From the NCBI GenBank assembly GCA_003427395.1, contig BFEA01000186.1:306051-335425 (forward strand): 29,375 bases of DNA, in the 5' to 3' direction. The notes beneath the pieces were generated by a model. It did not search any database, was not told the origin of the DNA, and was given only the letters and a program-made list of their open reading frames with translations. How positions within the stretch are numbered: position 1 is the first letter of the stretch; every line of letters starts with the position of its first letter. Shown here piece after piece: positions 9,995-19,487 of the stretch. Made by a program: the position numbers and the translations under genes. The stretch comes from Chara braunii. Its lineage: Eukaryota > Streptophyta > Charophyceae > Charales > Characeae.

Positions 9995-10415
9995 GTAAGT
10001 ACTGCATACCCTCAAAGACAGAAAAACATATTGAAAATTTATGAAGATATTGTGGTCTGCACTGCACTGTGTAGTGTCGTGCATCGATGCAGTGCACTGA
10101 TGAACCAAGAACGGGTGTGGAGAACCTACAAAAAATAGAAATCAATTTGAATCATATTCAAAAAGCTGAAGTGATTCATCAGAATTTATCAGCTGTTCTT
10201 TGCTTTGCTAGAGTTTTGGCACATTGTCATGGCAAAATGCTGACTGAAATAGAGTTTTGTCACTTTTGTGGCTTTTGCCCCACATCCATTTTTTTTTTTT
10301 TTTAAAGAAGGGTGACAACCTTGAGATATCCTTGTCAAATTGAAAGGTCCTAAATAATTCAGAAGTATTTTATTTCATTCATTTAGTTCATACTTGTGGC
10401 GCATAGGTGAGGTGC
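9995..10415. other. Intron-like or intergenic sequence
   Basis: AT-rich, no coding signal. It contains an inverted repeat (GCACTGCA at 10059-10066 and TGCAGTGC at 10088-10095) and a 15-base T run near 10290. Confidence 0.4.
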
Positions 10416-10583
10416 TGTTGCATACTCATGAAACACAGTCATAAGTATGTCGCAGATTCCCAGAACCGACCAGATAATACAGAGTAAGTACAATTACAGC
10501 AGAAGACTTGATACACATGAACTGACTCAAACCTGACTCAGACTGCAATCGATCTCTCACAAACATGCATCGGTGGTGTGAAA

Positions 10584-10618
10584 GCCCTGGCCTTGGACAT
10601 GGAAGAAAAGGCCAGGGC
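10584..10618. repeat. Perfect 11-bp inverted repeat
   Basis: GCCCTGGCCTT (10584-10594) and AAGGCCAGGGC (10608-10618) separated by 13 nt. It could form an RNA hairpin in the LTR; function unknown. Confidence 0.85.
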
Positions 10619-10957
10619 CTACTCTCATACACAGATGAATGGAGGGGAGGAGAGACGAAGGGAGGAGGAGAGGGAGGATGACGTCAACTCAATGTTTCCA
10701 AAAATAGTATCTCAAAATGTCAGAAGTAGCAAAAGTCCGAAATGTCACGAATACAGAGTCTCACAGTGTCTCAGATATCGATCTCACAATGTCAAGATGC
10801 ATCTCCAGAGGTAGATGAAATCAGATCCCAAAAGTAGTCCTCGACCTGCAGTCTCAATGTTGCTATCTCCAATATCATCAGAACTCGTAACCATCCTTCA
10901 TACTCGTAGTAGTCGAGTAGGAGTAACCCAATAGTCGACTTAGACCTAGAGGGTAGG

Positions 10958-10994
10958 AGGAGAGAGAGAGAGAGAGAGAAAGAAAGAGAGAGAG
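10958..10994. repeat. (GA)n microsatellite
   Basis: Purine-only GA tract with AAAG interruptions, inside the proposed LTR of element 2; followed by another purine-rich run to about 11020. Confidence 0.9.
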
Positions 10995-11590
10995 CGGAGG
11001 AGGAAGAAGAGGGAGGAAAGGCGAAGCCTTTCTCCCTGGTATCTGGCGATGCAGCTATGGTGCTGCCGGGCTGGGCGCTGGGCCGCGGGCTGGGCCAGAG
11101 GGCTGGCGCTACTCCGCTGCCGTGCTAAATCGCGGCTCTGCTATTCCTCCTCGCTGCTGCGCTAATTCTCTCCGCTGCTCTGCTCATGCTAACGCCGAAA
11201 CACTGCGCTAACCTGTAGACTAACCTCCCCACTGAGGCTGGTACCCAGCTGATATAGTGCTGGGCCGGCCTCAGTACTACTGGTGCCTTCGGGTGTGGAC
11301 CGTTGGTCAGGCCCAACGGTTCAGATCCGATTCCGGAATCTGAAAGTGAAGTGGCGCATAAACTGCTCCGCCGGCCGGTCCTACCGATGGACCGGTACCT
11401 GGCCTAACCCAACTAGCCGTTGGGTCTGGTGGGGTCTAAACTAGGCCGACCGGACTCTAATCTGAACCGACGGTTCCTAGGCCTACCTGGACCTGGCTGG
11501 GACCGTCGTGACCCGGTACCTAGGCCTAGCCCGTGCCTACTACAGAACCGGGCCCTAACTGGGGCCCTTGTGGTATCTGTATGCCGCACA

Positions 11591-11601
11591 TTCCCCCCCT
11601 T
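11591..11601 (-). other. Polypurine tract of element 2
   Basis: The minus strand reads AAGGGGGGGAA immediately before TGTGCGGC, a textbook polypurine tract and LTR start. Confidence 0.9.
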
Positions 11602-11611
11602 GAAGACCGAG

Positions 11612-12410
11612 CTAACTGCGAGGGTGAAGCTGTCTGTCCGATGTCCGTACGGGACGGGCGGGTTGAGCAGCTTCCTTAGCAAGTCGCTGTTTTTCATAAT
11701 GCGCGTAGATGAGGGGTGTTGTCGCCTTCAGGTCAGCTCGTGAAATCCAGTGTGTGTCGTCGGGATCGCATTGCTTGAATGTAACTTTGTACTGCATCGG
11801 CTTGTTGTCGTGCTTGCGATGAGCAAGGACACGGTCGACCTCCTGGTGACCGTCCATCGAAGGAGGGTCGTGGGACCGTCTGCCTGGGAATTCCGTTCGT
11901 GAGGCTGGAGTGTAGACCGCCAACTTCGAAGTGTGAAATACAGGGTGGACCGTCATATGCGGGGGAATCTCGATTATGAAAGAGGGACCTGCAGGGTCGT
12001 CGCCAGCTGCTGAAGTGACCTTCCATGGCCCAAAGCACTTAGGGAGGAGCTTGTGCGAAACATGCTGCTCGAACGCAAATTCCTCAGAGGTGACCCAAAA
12101 AAGGTCGCCAGCGTGGATTGGACATGGGATGCAACGCCGGTTCGCTTGCTGCTGTATACGGACCTGAGCCTTTTGCATATTTGCGCGGGCTTTGGCCAGC
12201 AGATCCCTATACTTCCGTGTAGAAGCGGGGGTGCAAGCGGTGTCGATATCGGCTGCCCGTGGAAGCAAAATGTTTGTGAAAATATGGCCTTTCCGCCCAC
12301 CGTGATGCAACTCGAATGGAGTCACGCCGATCGCCGGGTGCACCGAAGTGTTATAGGCGAGCGCGATGTCGGGAAGACGGTCAACCCAGTCCTTTTGCGC
12401 AGTCTCGTGC
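11612..12410 (-). pseudogene. Integrase C-terminus and chromodomain of element 2
   Basis: Reading frame after a frameshift near 12400. It starts in the integrase core (QKDWVDRLPDIALAYNTSVH), continues through the GDLFWV motif and the PVFHTSKL integrase tail, and ends with a chromodomain: EVDRVLAHR, then QYKVTFKQCDPDDTHWISRADL. Such chromodomains define chromoviruses and are thought to target insertion to histone marks; that role is family knowledge. The domain has the expected aromatic Y and W positions. The frame stays open upstream to 12643, but there it is out of register with integrase. It ends at a stop at 11612, ten bases before the polypurine tract. Confidence 0.88.
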
Positions 12411-13008
12411 GGAGCATCATCTGCGCAGTCTGGTGTGCATGTTCCATTTGCCCTTCTATTTGAGGATGTCGTGCAGAACTCAGTTTCATGCTGGTGCCGG
12501 ATTCCACCATGAGTGTTGTCCAAAAGGCTGACATGAAACATTTGTCGCGGTCGCTGACGATGTCTTCCGGAACATCGTGGCTGCAAAACCAGCCGGTATG
12601 CAAAAGTCGTGCGAGCTCGAGAGTTGTCGCGTGATACTTGCATAGAAGAAATCGAGCGTACTTGCTCAAACGGTCGACGGCCGTGAGAATACCATCATGG
12701 CCAAGGCGATCGTGAGGGAAAGGACCGGTCACATCCATAGCAATGGAGAGACCTGGTTCCCGTGGAATCGGCAATGGTTTCAGTTCGTCGTATGGGAGCT
12801 GATGGCGCCCTTTGTTGCGATGGCAAACTGCACATGACTGAATGTACCGGTTCACGTCGCTGAGGATGTCTGGCCAGTGAAATCGTTGGCGGAGTCGTGC
12901 AAGTGTGCGTGCGACACCAAGGTGTCCCACGAGCCGTGAATCGTGGTATTCGCCAAGGAGGCGAGTGCGCAAGATGCGGTCTTGGGGAACACACAACAAA
13001 TCCTTGCC
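12400..13008 (-). pseudogene. Integrase N-terminal and core domain of element 2
   Basis: The open frame follows a TGA at 13009-13011. It has the HHCC zinc finger (HDSRLVGH, then CAVC) and the DDE triad: D in IAMDVTG, D in IVSDRD and E in GQMEH, with 35 residues between the last two. All three are preserved, unlike element 1. The frame is displaced near 12400, where the text changes from integrase to unrelated residues; the true continuation is in the next frame (11612-12410). Confidence 0.9.
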
Positions 13009-13011
13009 TCA

Positions 13012-13353
13012 CATATGGAGAAGCAAGTAGCCGTCAACAATGCGATAATTGCTTGCCGGCGAGTGATCCGATGATAAGTCCGCGTAGAGTGTGGAGAATC
13101 CCGGATCCGTCTTATAGCCATTTATGGAATGTTGTTGCAGGTCCTCGTCGAGGCCGAATGTGGAGTGCACCAAGGCGCAAAGATCGGGTCTTCGCAAGAG
13201 AGCATCCCCTGCCTTGTTTGAGAGGCTCGGAATATGCTTGGAGGTGAAGTGGAACTGGTCAATGAAATACATCCAGCGACCGATCGTGCTGCTCACCGTG
13301 TCTTGCGTCTTGTAATAAGTCAACGAATTATTGTCCGTTGTCCACGTGAATCG
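13012..13353 (-). pseudogene. RNase H C-terminus and connection of element 2
   Basis: Same frame as the RNase H part upstream, between TGA codons at 13354 and 13009. It begins with RFTWTTDNNSL, which supplies a catalytic Asp of RNase H, then WMYFIDQFHFTSKHIPSLSN, the usual link to integrase. Both flanking stops are TGA, which could have come from CGA by cytosine deamination. Confidence 0.85.
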
Positions 13354-13356
13354 TCA

Positions 13357-13821
13357 ACGCCCGAGGAGAAACTGACGCCAACGCTGAAGTACCGGGACGA
13401 AAGCTAGTAGTTCCTTCTTCCTCTCATCATCAAGGAAATTGATGGGCGGCACCTTTTGGTTGAAGTAAAAGTGAGGCCAACGCTTAAGTACAGTGACGAA
13501 AGCTAGCAGTTCCTTTTTCCTCGCATCATCAAGGGAATTGATGGGCGGCACCTTTTGGCTGAAGTACTCAACCGGGTGCCAGTATGTGCCGTCATGTTGT
13601 TCCAGAACTGCGCCAATGCTGTGGCCGAAAGCATCCGTAGTTACTTTGGTTGGCAAGGTCGGGTCATAGATGCTCAAGACGGGATCTTGAAGCAAGGTCG
13701 TCTTCAGCGTATGGAACGCGTGCCGGACTTCGTCGTTGAACTCGAAGGGCACCAAAGGGGACTGAAGTTGCGACAATGGTGTAGCGATCCGTTGGAAGCT
13801 CTTGACCAAGCGCATGTAGTA
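13357..13821 (-). pseudogene. RT end and RNase H of element 2 with an internal 33-residue duplication
   Basis: In frame with the RT upstream after a TAA at 13822. It includes the RT connection (FVPFEFNDEV-like region) and RNase H (VTTDAFGHSIGAVL with its Asp; RKKELLAF with its Glu). The stretch around the catalytic Glu occurs twice in tandem, once as VPPINSLDDARKKELLAF and once as VPPINFLDDERKKELLAF, from a 99-bp in-frame duplication. This should disrupt the fold. Confidence 0.85.
13378..13575. repeat. 99-bp tandem duplication within the RNase H coding region
   Basis: Two units, 13378-13476 and 13477-13575, both beginning CCAACGCT and containing TTGATGGGCGGCACCTTTTGG-like sequence. They differ at several sites, so the duplication is not recent. 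The period is a multiple of three. Confidence 0.88.
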
Positions 13822-14985
13822 TTATGCTAAGCCGATAAAGGAGCGGATGTCGGTAGTACACACGAGGTCCGACCAATCTTGAATGACTTGTACTTCGTCC
13901 GCGAGCGGACGAATGCCTTGCGACGTAACATAATGGCTCAAGTACTCCAACTCTTGCTGGGCAAACTCGCACTTGTCGCAGTTTGCCTTGTTCTTGGCGA
14001 TACGGAGCCGCTCCAAAACGGGGCGAAGGTGCTCGAGGTGCTCGTCCAGCGACCGGCTATAAACCAAGATATCATCGAGGTAAATGAGTACGGTGCGGTC
14101 GAGCAGGTCGCGGAATTCTGTCATCATAACCGCTTGGAAAGTAGTCGGGGCATTGGTGAGACCGAAAGGCATGACGATCCACTCAAAGTGCCCATACCGC
14201 ATCTTGAACGCGGTTTTGTACCGATCTCTTGGCTGGATCTCGATCTGGTGATAGCCGGATTTGAGGTCAAGCTTTGAGAAGTACTTGGCGCCGCCTAGTC
14301 GCTCGAGGAGATCATCGATCCGCGGGGGAGGGCCAACGTTCTTGATCGTTTGCACGTTAAGTTTTCGATAGTCGATACACAAACGACGGTCCTTGTTCTT
14401 CTTCCAGACGAAGAGAACAGGAGCACCGTATGGCGAACAGCTAGGGCGAATCCAGCCCTTGGCCAAGAGGTCGTCTAGTTGTGCCCGAAGCACTTGAAGC
14501 TCCTCTTCGCTCATGTGGTAAATACATCCGCGCGGAGGTAAGGCGCCGTCCTCGAGAGTGATCCCATGGCGTATGGGCCGATCCGGTACTACTCCCACAG
14601 GAGCTTGGAAGACATCCTCATAGTTGTCCAAAAGCTCAATGATGCGTGGGTCCGATGTGTCCGTCTTGGGCTGATCACCGGGTGGGGGGGCGTGAAGAAA
14701 ACACATGCCCATCTCCTCGATGTCGTGCTGGCTGATGGATTGGCGAATGCTCCCCACGGAGACCACGTGACAACCAATCGAAGGATGAGGAAGCGGCATC
14801 GTGCACAGGACTAGTTCGCCACACCGATCACAAACGTGAACGGTGCGTTGGAAGAAGTTTACCGGATGGTCTTCGCTTTGCAGCCACGACATGCCGAAGA
14901 TCATATCGAACTTAGTGTCCAAGATGTCGAATGACACGGCCTCACATGCTAGCGGGGCAAAAGACACGGGCACGGAGTCAAGTGG
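13822..14985 (-). pseudogene. Protease end and reverse transcriptase of element 2
   Basis: The frame begins abruptly near 14985 within the C-terminal half of the retropepsin (SFDILDTKFDMIFGMSWL); the DSGA active site is absent. RT is complete in its palm: [49 protein letters not shown] and an intact YLDD box. It ends at a TAA within the conserved RSFIGLA segment. Without protease, gag and the 5' end this copy is not autonomous. Confidence 0.92.
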
Positions 14986-15234
14986 TCAAATTCCCGAAGG
15001 CGTATTCGACAACCTAAGATAAAGCTTAATATTAAGCTTGAGGATCTGAACTTCAGAATCGCATCTTTCCCCGCCTGATTCTACCAAGTAACGAGTGGGA
15101 TATGCACTTTCCTCTCCATCTCCCTCATTTTCACTTTGTCTCCATCGCCTTCGTCGTCCACGTCGTCTTCTTCCTCTCGAATACAGCACACCCTTACCGC
15201 TCATGGTCTGATAGTAGTTGGGGCGGTCAAGAAC
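14986..15234. other. Unassigned sequence at the truncation edge of element 2
   Basis: No recognised gene. A short minus-strand frame rich in Arg/Ser or, in another frame, Asp/Glu arises from the pyrimidine-rich stretch 15100-15180; low complexity explains it. Confidence 0.4.
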
Positions 15235-15279
15235 TGCTAATCAAAGCCTGCTTTGAACTTATACTTGCCATGCTCACAC

Positions 15280-15334
15280 GGGGCCATGCTAATCTTTTCT
15301 GTATTGTTCCAATTTTAACGGATGTCCCGAGGGA
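15280..15334 (-). pseudogene. U6 snRNA-like copy 1 (5' half)
   Basis: The minus strand contains GGGACATCCG, TAAAATTGGAAC, ATACAGA, AAGATTAGCATGGCCCC in the order and spacing of the first 57 nt or so of U6 snRNA. The 5' stem-loop is shortened (CCCTCGGGA), and similarity fades after GGCCCC, with only traces (ATGGCAAGTATAA) of the 3' half down to about 15235. No TATA box or T-run terminator is visible at the expected places. It is probably a U6 retropseudogene rather than an active gene. Confidence 0.8.
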
Positions 15335-15404
15335 ATGTGCCATGGCCTATGGATAGTGATTCGAGTTATCAGCATTGAAATGGCCAGCTCCAGGTCATTC
15401 AGAA

Positions 15405-15532
15405 TGTATTTTATTTATTTATTATTATTATTATTATTATTTTATTTCTTTATTCCTCTGACCACACCTGAATTCCGAACTTGGGCCCGTCTTTCAACAA
15501 TTGATGGGTGTACTAATTGAGCTAGGCCCATT
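15405..15532 (-). mobile_element. Possible tRNA-derived SINE or tRNA retropseudogene
   Basis: The minus strand has a box A-like TAGCTCAATTAGT near 15525-15512 and a box B-like AAGTTCGGAATTC near 15482-15470, about 35 nt apart, within about 70 nt starting GGGCCTAG. It is followed by an A-rich, (AAT)n tail (15460-15405). A tRNA-like head plus a simple tail is the layout of a SINE. The cloverleaf is not well preserved and no target-site duplication was seen. Confidence 0.4.
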
Positions 15533-15631
15533 GGTACTGTCAATTGCCTTGGGATTGGTACCAGCCTACTGCAGAGGTTGCCTCTCAAGGCTACAGCCCG
15601 GGGAGCAACCATGCCCTGAGATTTTCAATCA

Positions 15632-15876
15632 CCTGCACATGGCCATAACTCACACAACATGCCCCCACAGATGGATGACACTGAAGGGCGCGACCTATGC
15701 TCTTTGTCGTGGCTATTCCGACTCCGCCACTGGTAAGAGGATGCAGGGCCAGCCGCACAGCGTGCAGCGTGAGCCCAGGTGAAACAGGTCCCGGTGCAAA
15801 TCTTCATGGTAGTAGCAAATGTTCGAATGAAAGCTTTGAAAACCGAAGCGGAGAAGGGTTTCATGTGCACAGCTAT
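15632..15876 (+). pseudogene. Degenerate 25S rRNA fragment, plus orientation
   Basis: Recognisable large-subunit rRNA blocks in order: AACTCACACAAC..., ATGGATGACACTGAAGGGCG, CGACCTATGC, GTGCAAATCTTCATGGTAGT followed by AGCAAATGTTCGAATGA, CTTTGAAAACCGAAG and GGAGAAGGGTTTCATGTG. These correspond to the region of plant 25S containing GGTGGTAGTAGCAAATATTC. Scattered substitutions and small gaps show it is a relic, not a functional gene. The comparison is from memory of plant 25S. Confidence 0.8.
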
Positions 15877-15880
15877 GCAG

Positions 15881-16132
15881 TCTGCACCGCTGTGGACCTC
15901 CGTACCGTGCCCTGTGCCGCTCCGTCCGGACACAGTTTGCATCTTTCTGGTCCCAACTGGCATGCTCACACTCAAAACCCCTTTCTGCAGATCGCGGGTG
16001 GCGGACAGCTGCCCTGCAGCAAATCATGGTTGGCGGATGGTGGTTCCCGCCACTTGATTTCTTTTGCCTCGTTGGCTATGCACCCACCAGTTGGCACATA
16101 CGTTGACTCCTTGGCCCGCGTCCTGGACCAGG
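15881..16132 (-). pseudogene. Degenerate 25S rRNA fragment, minus orientation
   Basis: On the plus strand this reads as the reverse complement of a more 5' part of 25S: CGCTGTGGACCTCC, CATCTTTCTGGTCCC, CATGCTCACACTC, CCCGCCACTTGAT, GTTGACTCCTTGGCCCG. In 25S this block includes CGGACCAAGGAGTC. It abuts the plus-oriented fragment head to head within about 5 bases. Confidence 0.8.
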
Positions 16133-16173
16133 CAGAAATAGAGAGACTTTACCATCCCCCGAAGTGCGTAGTC

Positions 16174-16226
16174 AAGCTAGCCTGCTCTGTATCACTCCAA
16201 TTCTTAACGAATGTCACAAAGGACCC
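16174..16226 (-). pseudogene. U6 snRNA-like copy 2 (5' half)
   Basis: Minus strand: GTCC, GACATTCG, TAAGAATTGGA, GATACAGAG, AGGCTAGC follow the order and spacing of U6. It is more diverged than copy 1. It lies 40 bases from the minus-oriented 25S fragment and touches a tRNA-like fragment on its other side. Confidence 0.65.
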
Positions 16227-16264
16227 AGGCCCGTATTTTTCAACAGTTTCGGGGTGCACGAAAT
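16227..16264 (-). pseudogene. tRNA-like fragment fused to U6-like copy 2
   Basis: Minus strand GTGCACCCC, CTGTTGAAAAATACGGGCC resembles the middle of the tRNA-like unit at 15461-15530 (GTACACCC, TTGTTGAAAGACGGGCC). It runs directly into the U6-like sequence. Confidence 0.4.
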
Positions 16265-16604
16265 GTGCGACGACTGCTGGCCCTCCCACACAGCGCCGAC
16301 ATCAATATTGGTGCTGCGTCCCAGAAACAGGGACCGACAACTAAGAAAGGAAAATAGAAATAAAACTAAACTTCAAAATACGAACATCAGGGACCGCTGC
16401 TTTGGGGAGGGAGGCCATCGGTGCCTCCTCTCGGTTCTGTCAACCGGGCCCATGGATGGGCCAGCAACAAAACCAAGGGGGATAGCCCTGTCAGGCCCTC
16501 AACCCCTTGGCATCTTCAACCGCTCTAATGCTCCATCGCGTCGGTCGCTGCCCTCGATCCCGGTACCTCTGCTTTGAAAGTCTGTCACCGTAACCAATAA
16601 TACT
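16265..16604. other. Unassigned sequence
   Basis: No gene or RNA recognised. GC-rich, with a short A-rich stretch (16340-16385) that could be a retroposon tail. Confidence 0.35.
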
Positions 16605-16814
16605 AGGTCCAAGGTTGATCTTAGACTTAGCGAACACCTATGTAAGTGGGTACCATGCAGCGAGCGGATCCACTGAAGCATTCCAAAGCCACACCCTGGC
16701 CTGTCAACTAGGCCCAAGGCTGACCTTAGACTTAGCGAACACCTATGTAAGTGGGTACCATGCAGCGTGCGGGTCCACTGAAGCATTCCAAAGCCACATC
16801 CTGGCCTGTCAGCT
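16605..16814. repeat. 105-bp tandem duplication
   Basis: Two copies, 16605-16709 and 16710-16814, share TTAGACTTAGCGAACACC, ATGTAAGTGGGTACCATG and CACTGAAGCATTCCAAAG, differing at about nine positions. Origin unknown; partial echoes lie on both sides (TCCATCGCG near 16544 and 16842). Confidence 0.9.
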
Positions 16815-17389
16815 AAGTCCACGGTTGTCAACCTTCGGTGTCCATCGCGCGGAGGTCCCTACTTTGCGTTCTATTTTCTCTCGCATGCTCCAATCACCGC
16901 CTAGAAGCAACATTACGGCCTAATGACGTCTTCCGTACGAGCGCACACACATCATGGTCACTTCGACATAGAGAAAAACTCTTCCTAGTTTTAATTAAAG
17001 AGAATCAAAAGTTTGTCGGCGGGAACGCCGATTCTATGACATCAAAATAAGAATCATCACGCATGCCTCAAAATTGCGCGCCCACACACTCTCTACTTTC
17101 AGTCAACCATTCAGTCAGCGTGAACAAAACGCAACCGCGACTTCGCACGGTGTATTCAAATTTTGAACAAAGCTTATTTTTTGTCACTTGCAAAAACCAG
17201 GGCGGATACCCTTGTAAGGGTATTCGCGCCAACAGATTATCGGACCTTATTTAGCGACGCCCCCGTCGCTTTGAATGATCAAAAGCTATCAATTCATCCA
17301 TAACTCCAGATGCTGACGAGAAAAGTTCCAATCCGATTTGCCGACCGACTCCGTTTGAGTGTCTTACCAGATAGTACCCGACATGGCTA
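16815..17389. other. Unassigned sequence with a strong palindrome
   Basis: No coding signal. At 17202-17227 GCGGATACCCTT and AAGGGTATTCGC flank GT, a 12-bp stem with one G-T pair. Confidence 0.4.
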
Positions 17390-17453
17390 GTTGTTGCCAG
17401 GGCTCCAACCTGGGTCTCCTGCGAACGGAGGTGTACTAGATCAATACTACAAC
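17390..17453 (-). tRNA. tRNA-like structure, probably a pseudogene or SINE head
   Basis: On the minus strand GTTGTAG (17453-17447) pairs with CAACAAC (17396-17390) at six of seven positions. CTCC and GGAG enclose the 7-nt loop GTTCGCA, and CCAGG and CCTGG enclose the 7-nt loop TTGGAGC at the T-arm position. The D arm is degenerate, the variable region is short and the loop lacks TTCG, so it is unlikely to be a working tRNA. By position the anticodon would be TCG. Confidence 0.4.
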
Positions 17454-17459
17454 TTAAAG

Positions 17460-19487
17460 TTCATGTTGAGTGGTTGTCGGTAATCCTCTCCCTTTGTCCT
17501 AGACATCTGTCGGCTTATCGTTGGGTGTCCTGTTTAGTCATCGTCCCGCGTACGGGTCATAACTCAGGATGTGGGCCCTAACAGAGACCTTTTAAAGGCA
17601 TTATCGCCTTTCTCACAAAATATTCACAAAAATATATAAGTTTTATCGGAGATCCCTCCTGCAGTCTAGTATAGGAAGGTCAAGTCTCCATCTTGGCCCA
17701 CCATAGTCTAGTTTATCGAGCCAGATCTACGGCCCGCTGCGTTGTTATATTAGCGTCAGTGCCCTTGTTGGTTGCGCAACGTTAGGCAATCTTTCCTAAT
17801 AGAAACTGTATCAGTATTTTTCCAAAAAAACACGACAGACTCGACTCTTATCCCTCCGACATCCCGCAGGAGTAAGACTATCCGAGGCGACCACACCCCT
17901 CAAGCCTTACCCTTTGGTGAGACGTGGGCCCGCTGCCAGGTTGTGCCGGTCAGCAGCCAACACTGGGGGTTGCGCCCCAGTGATGCCAGTTTAACCCCCA
18001 GCTGGGTCTCTCATATATACCTTAAGATTAACATTATAGTGGCTGGTCGGTGTGTCGCAATAAACTCAGGCCTATTGCGGGACTGCACAGAGGTCCGTTT
18101 TACTCAAAAGGTATTTACCAGTTCTCTATGGGACAACACAGAGAGTCTGGCGTCCTTTTCAAAATCCACAAAAAAATCACCGCCAGATTCACAGGGCCGT
18201 GGCCTCCCACTTGATCAGAGTAAAGCAGACCACACATCTTACAGACATATCTCAAATTTCACCAATTTGCGACCTTCCAAAATTTCACCAATAAATAACC
18301 AGTTTCTTGGTCTTTCTCGTCAGACTTTATCATCCAAACTGCTTACCATGCCATTTCAAATCATTTAACCACCTTCCACTTTTGAGGGGGAATCACTCAT
18401 AAAATCTCACAACCACCTCCCTCATGGAGGAGAGTTAACCATAAGACACTCTCTACTAAGAGACCAACTTGTGGGTCCTCACCTCAACTGAACAAATAAC
18501 ATTCGGCATGGACAAGCGTTTGAGTCTCAAAAGACTCCTAGATCCCTTGGGATTTTCATACCCTTTCCACCAAACGAACTGCGCTCCCCCTTCTTATACT
18601 CGACCCTATCGTCTGTCCGTAGGCAGATCGCGCGAGTATAACGAAGAGTAGACAGTTTACACCTTTCACATTCACAAAACACACGAGATGTATTATGTGC
18701 ATCTTTCACACAAAATCATCATACATAAGGAAAAGTCCACACATGGGAAGTGATTGTGATTGCCAAACAAAGGAAAAAAGATAGTCTGAAAGTTTTCAAG
18801 TCTCAATATACACTTAGAGATGGGATATCCCAACTCAAAAACCTGTAACAAAATAGTCTCAATGGAGGAGCAATCGCGCCCCTCAACTCAAAGGAAACCA
18901 AGTAAACCCAAAATATATTCCAGTGCCTAACAAGTAAAACAAGGCCCAACATGCCTTAATCAATCAAATGCTTAAGGCGACCTCGGGTCAGAACTTGAAT
19001 GCTGCGTATATTTCCCCTCAGGGACCACTATCAAAGTTAAACTAGTACTTCTGGTAAGATCACGTCCTCAACGTGATTACTTAGTGCACTCAAGCCTATA
19101 CTCTAAGTCATACCCTCCACAACTCTTACCCTCAGCGACCCACACTCGCGCTTGTACCATGATCACACTGCCCATTCTACCCTAGGGTAGACAATAGAAT
19201 CTGAAATGAAGATTTCCAAGTGATTTTGTAAACTCTCAGGATCTAATCATATATACATACACACTCCGGAATGCACACCTACTCTAATTCATACAGTATA
19301 CAACTAAGATTCTACCAACTACGTATGGAGTTGGGGCACATTAACGGTCAGTCCGCTATCTTAGCTTCTACGTCAGTGTATATACAGTTGAACTTACTAA
19401 GAAAAACAACCCCAGATGGCCCTACGACAAACCTTTAGACTGAAATCTCCTAAACACAGGGATCGGGGTCAATCGTATTGCATGTCA
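17460..19487. other. Long non-coding stretch, possibly LTR sequence
   Basis: No recognised gene. A perfect hairpin, CACTGGGG and CCCCAGTG around GTTGCG, lies at 17961-17982. A purine run GAGGGGGAA lies at 18385. At 19487 a CA is followed on the plus strand by a pyrimidine-rich run (19488-19515), so on the minus strand a purine tract precedes TGACATGC: a possible 3' LTR start of element 3. I could not match this stretch to the LTR at 23558, so it is only a suggestion. Confidence 0.25.

Larger units (their letters stand above)
10416..11590 (-). repeat. 3' LTR of element 2 (left end tentative)
   Basis: The right boundary is firm: ...GCCGCACA at 11590 next to a purine tract, so the minus strand begins TGTGCGGC. 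The left boundary at 10416 (TGTTGCATAC) is chosen only because it gives matching TGT...ACA ends and a usual length of 1175 bp; there is no second LTR to compare. The LTR holds a GA microsatellite, a perfect hairpin at 10584-10618 and GGCC/CCGG-rich sequence at 11040-11580. Confidence 0.5.
10416..14985 (-). mobile_element. Ty3/gypsy chromovirus-like element 2, 5'-truncated
   Basis: Minus-strand order from right: end of protease, RT, RNase H, integrase, chromodomain, polypurine tract, 3' LTR. Gag, most of protease, the PBS and the 5' LTR are missing; homology stops near 14985. The pol protein is clearly different from element 1. Three in-frame stops (13822, 13354, 13009) and a frameshift near 12400 break pol, but RT YLDD and the integrase DDE residues are intact. 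Confidence 0.85.

Noticed and set aside
10059-10095. microRNA precursor
   Set aside because: Only an 8-bp perfect stem with a 21-nt loop; too short.
17772-18368. 198-codon plus-strand ORF
   Set aside because: No domain, no periodicity, low-complexity end; probably chance in LTR-like sequence.
18380-18395. Plus-strand polypurine tract (GAGGGGGAA)
   Set aside because: Not followed by TG, and no plus-strand retroelement ORF precedes it.
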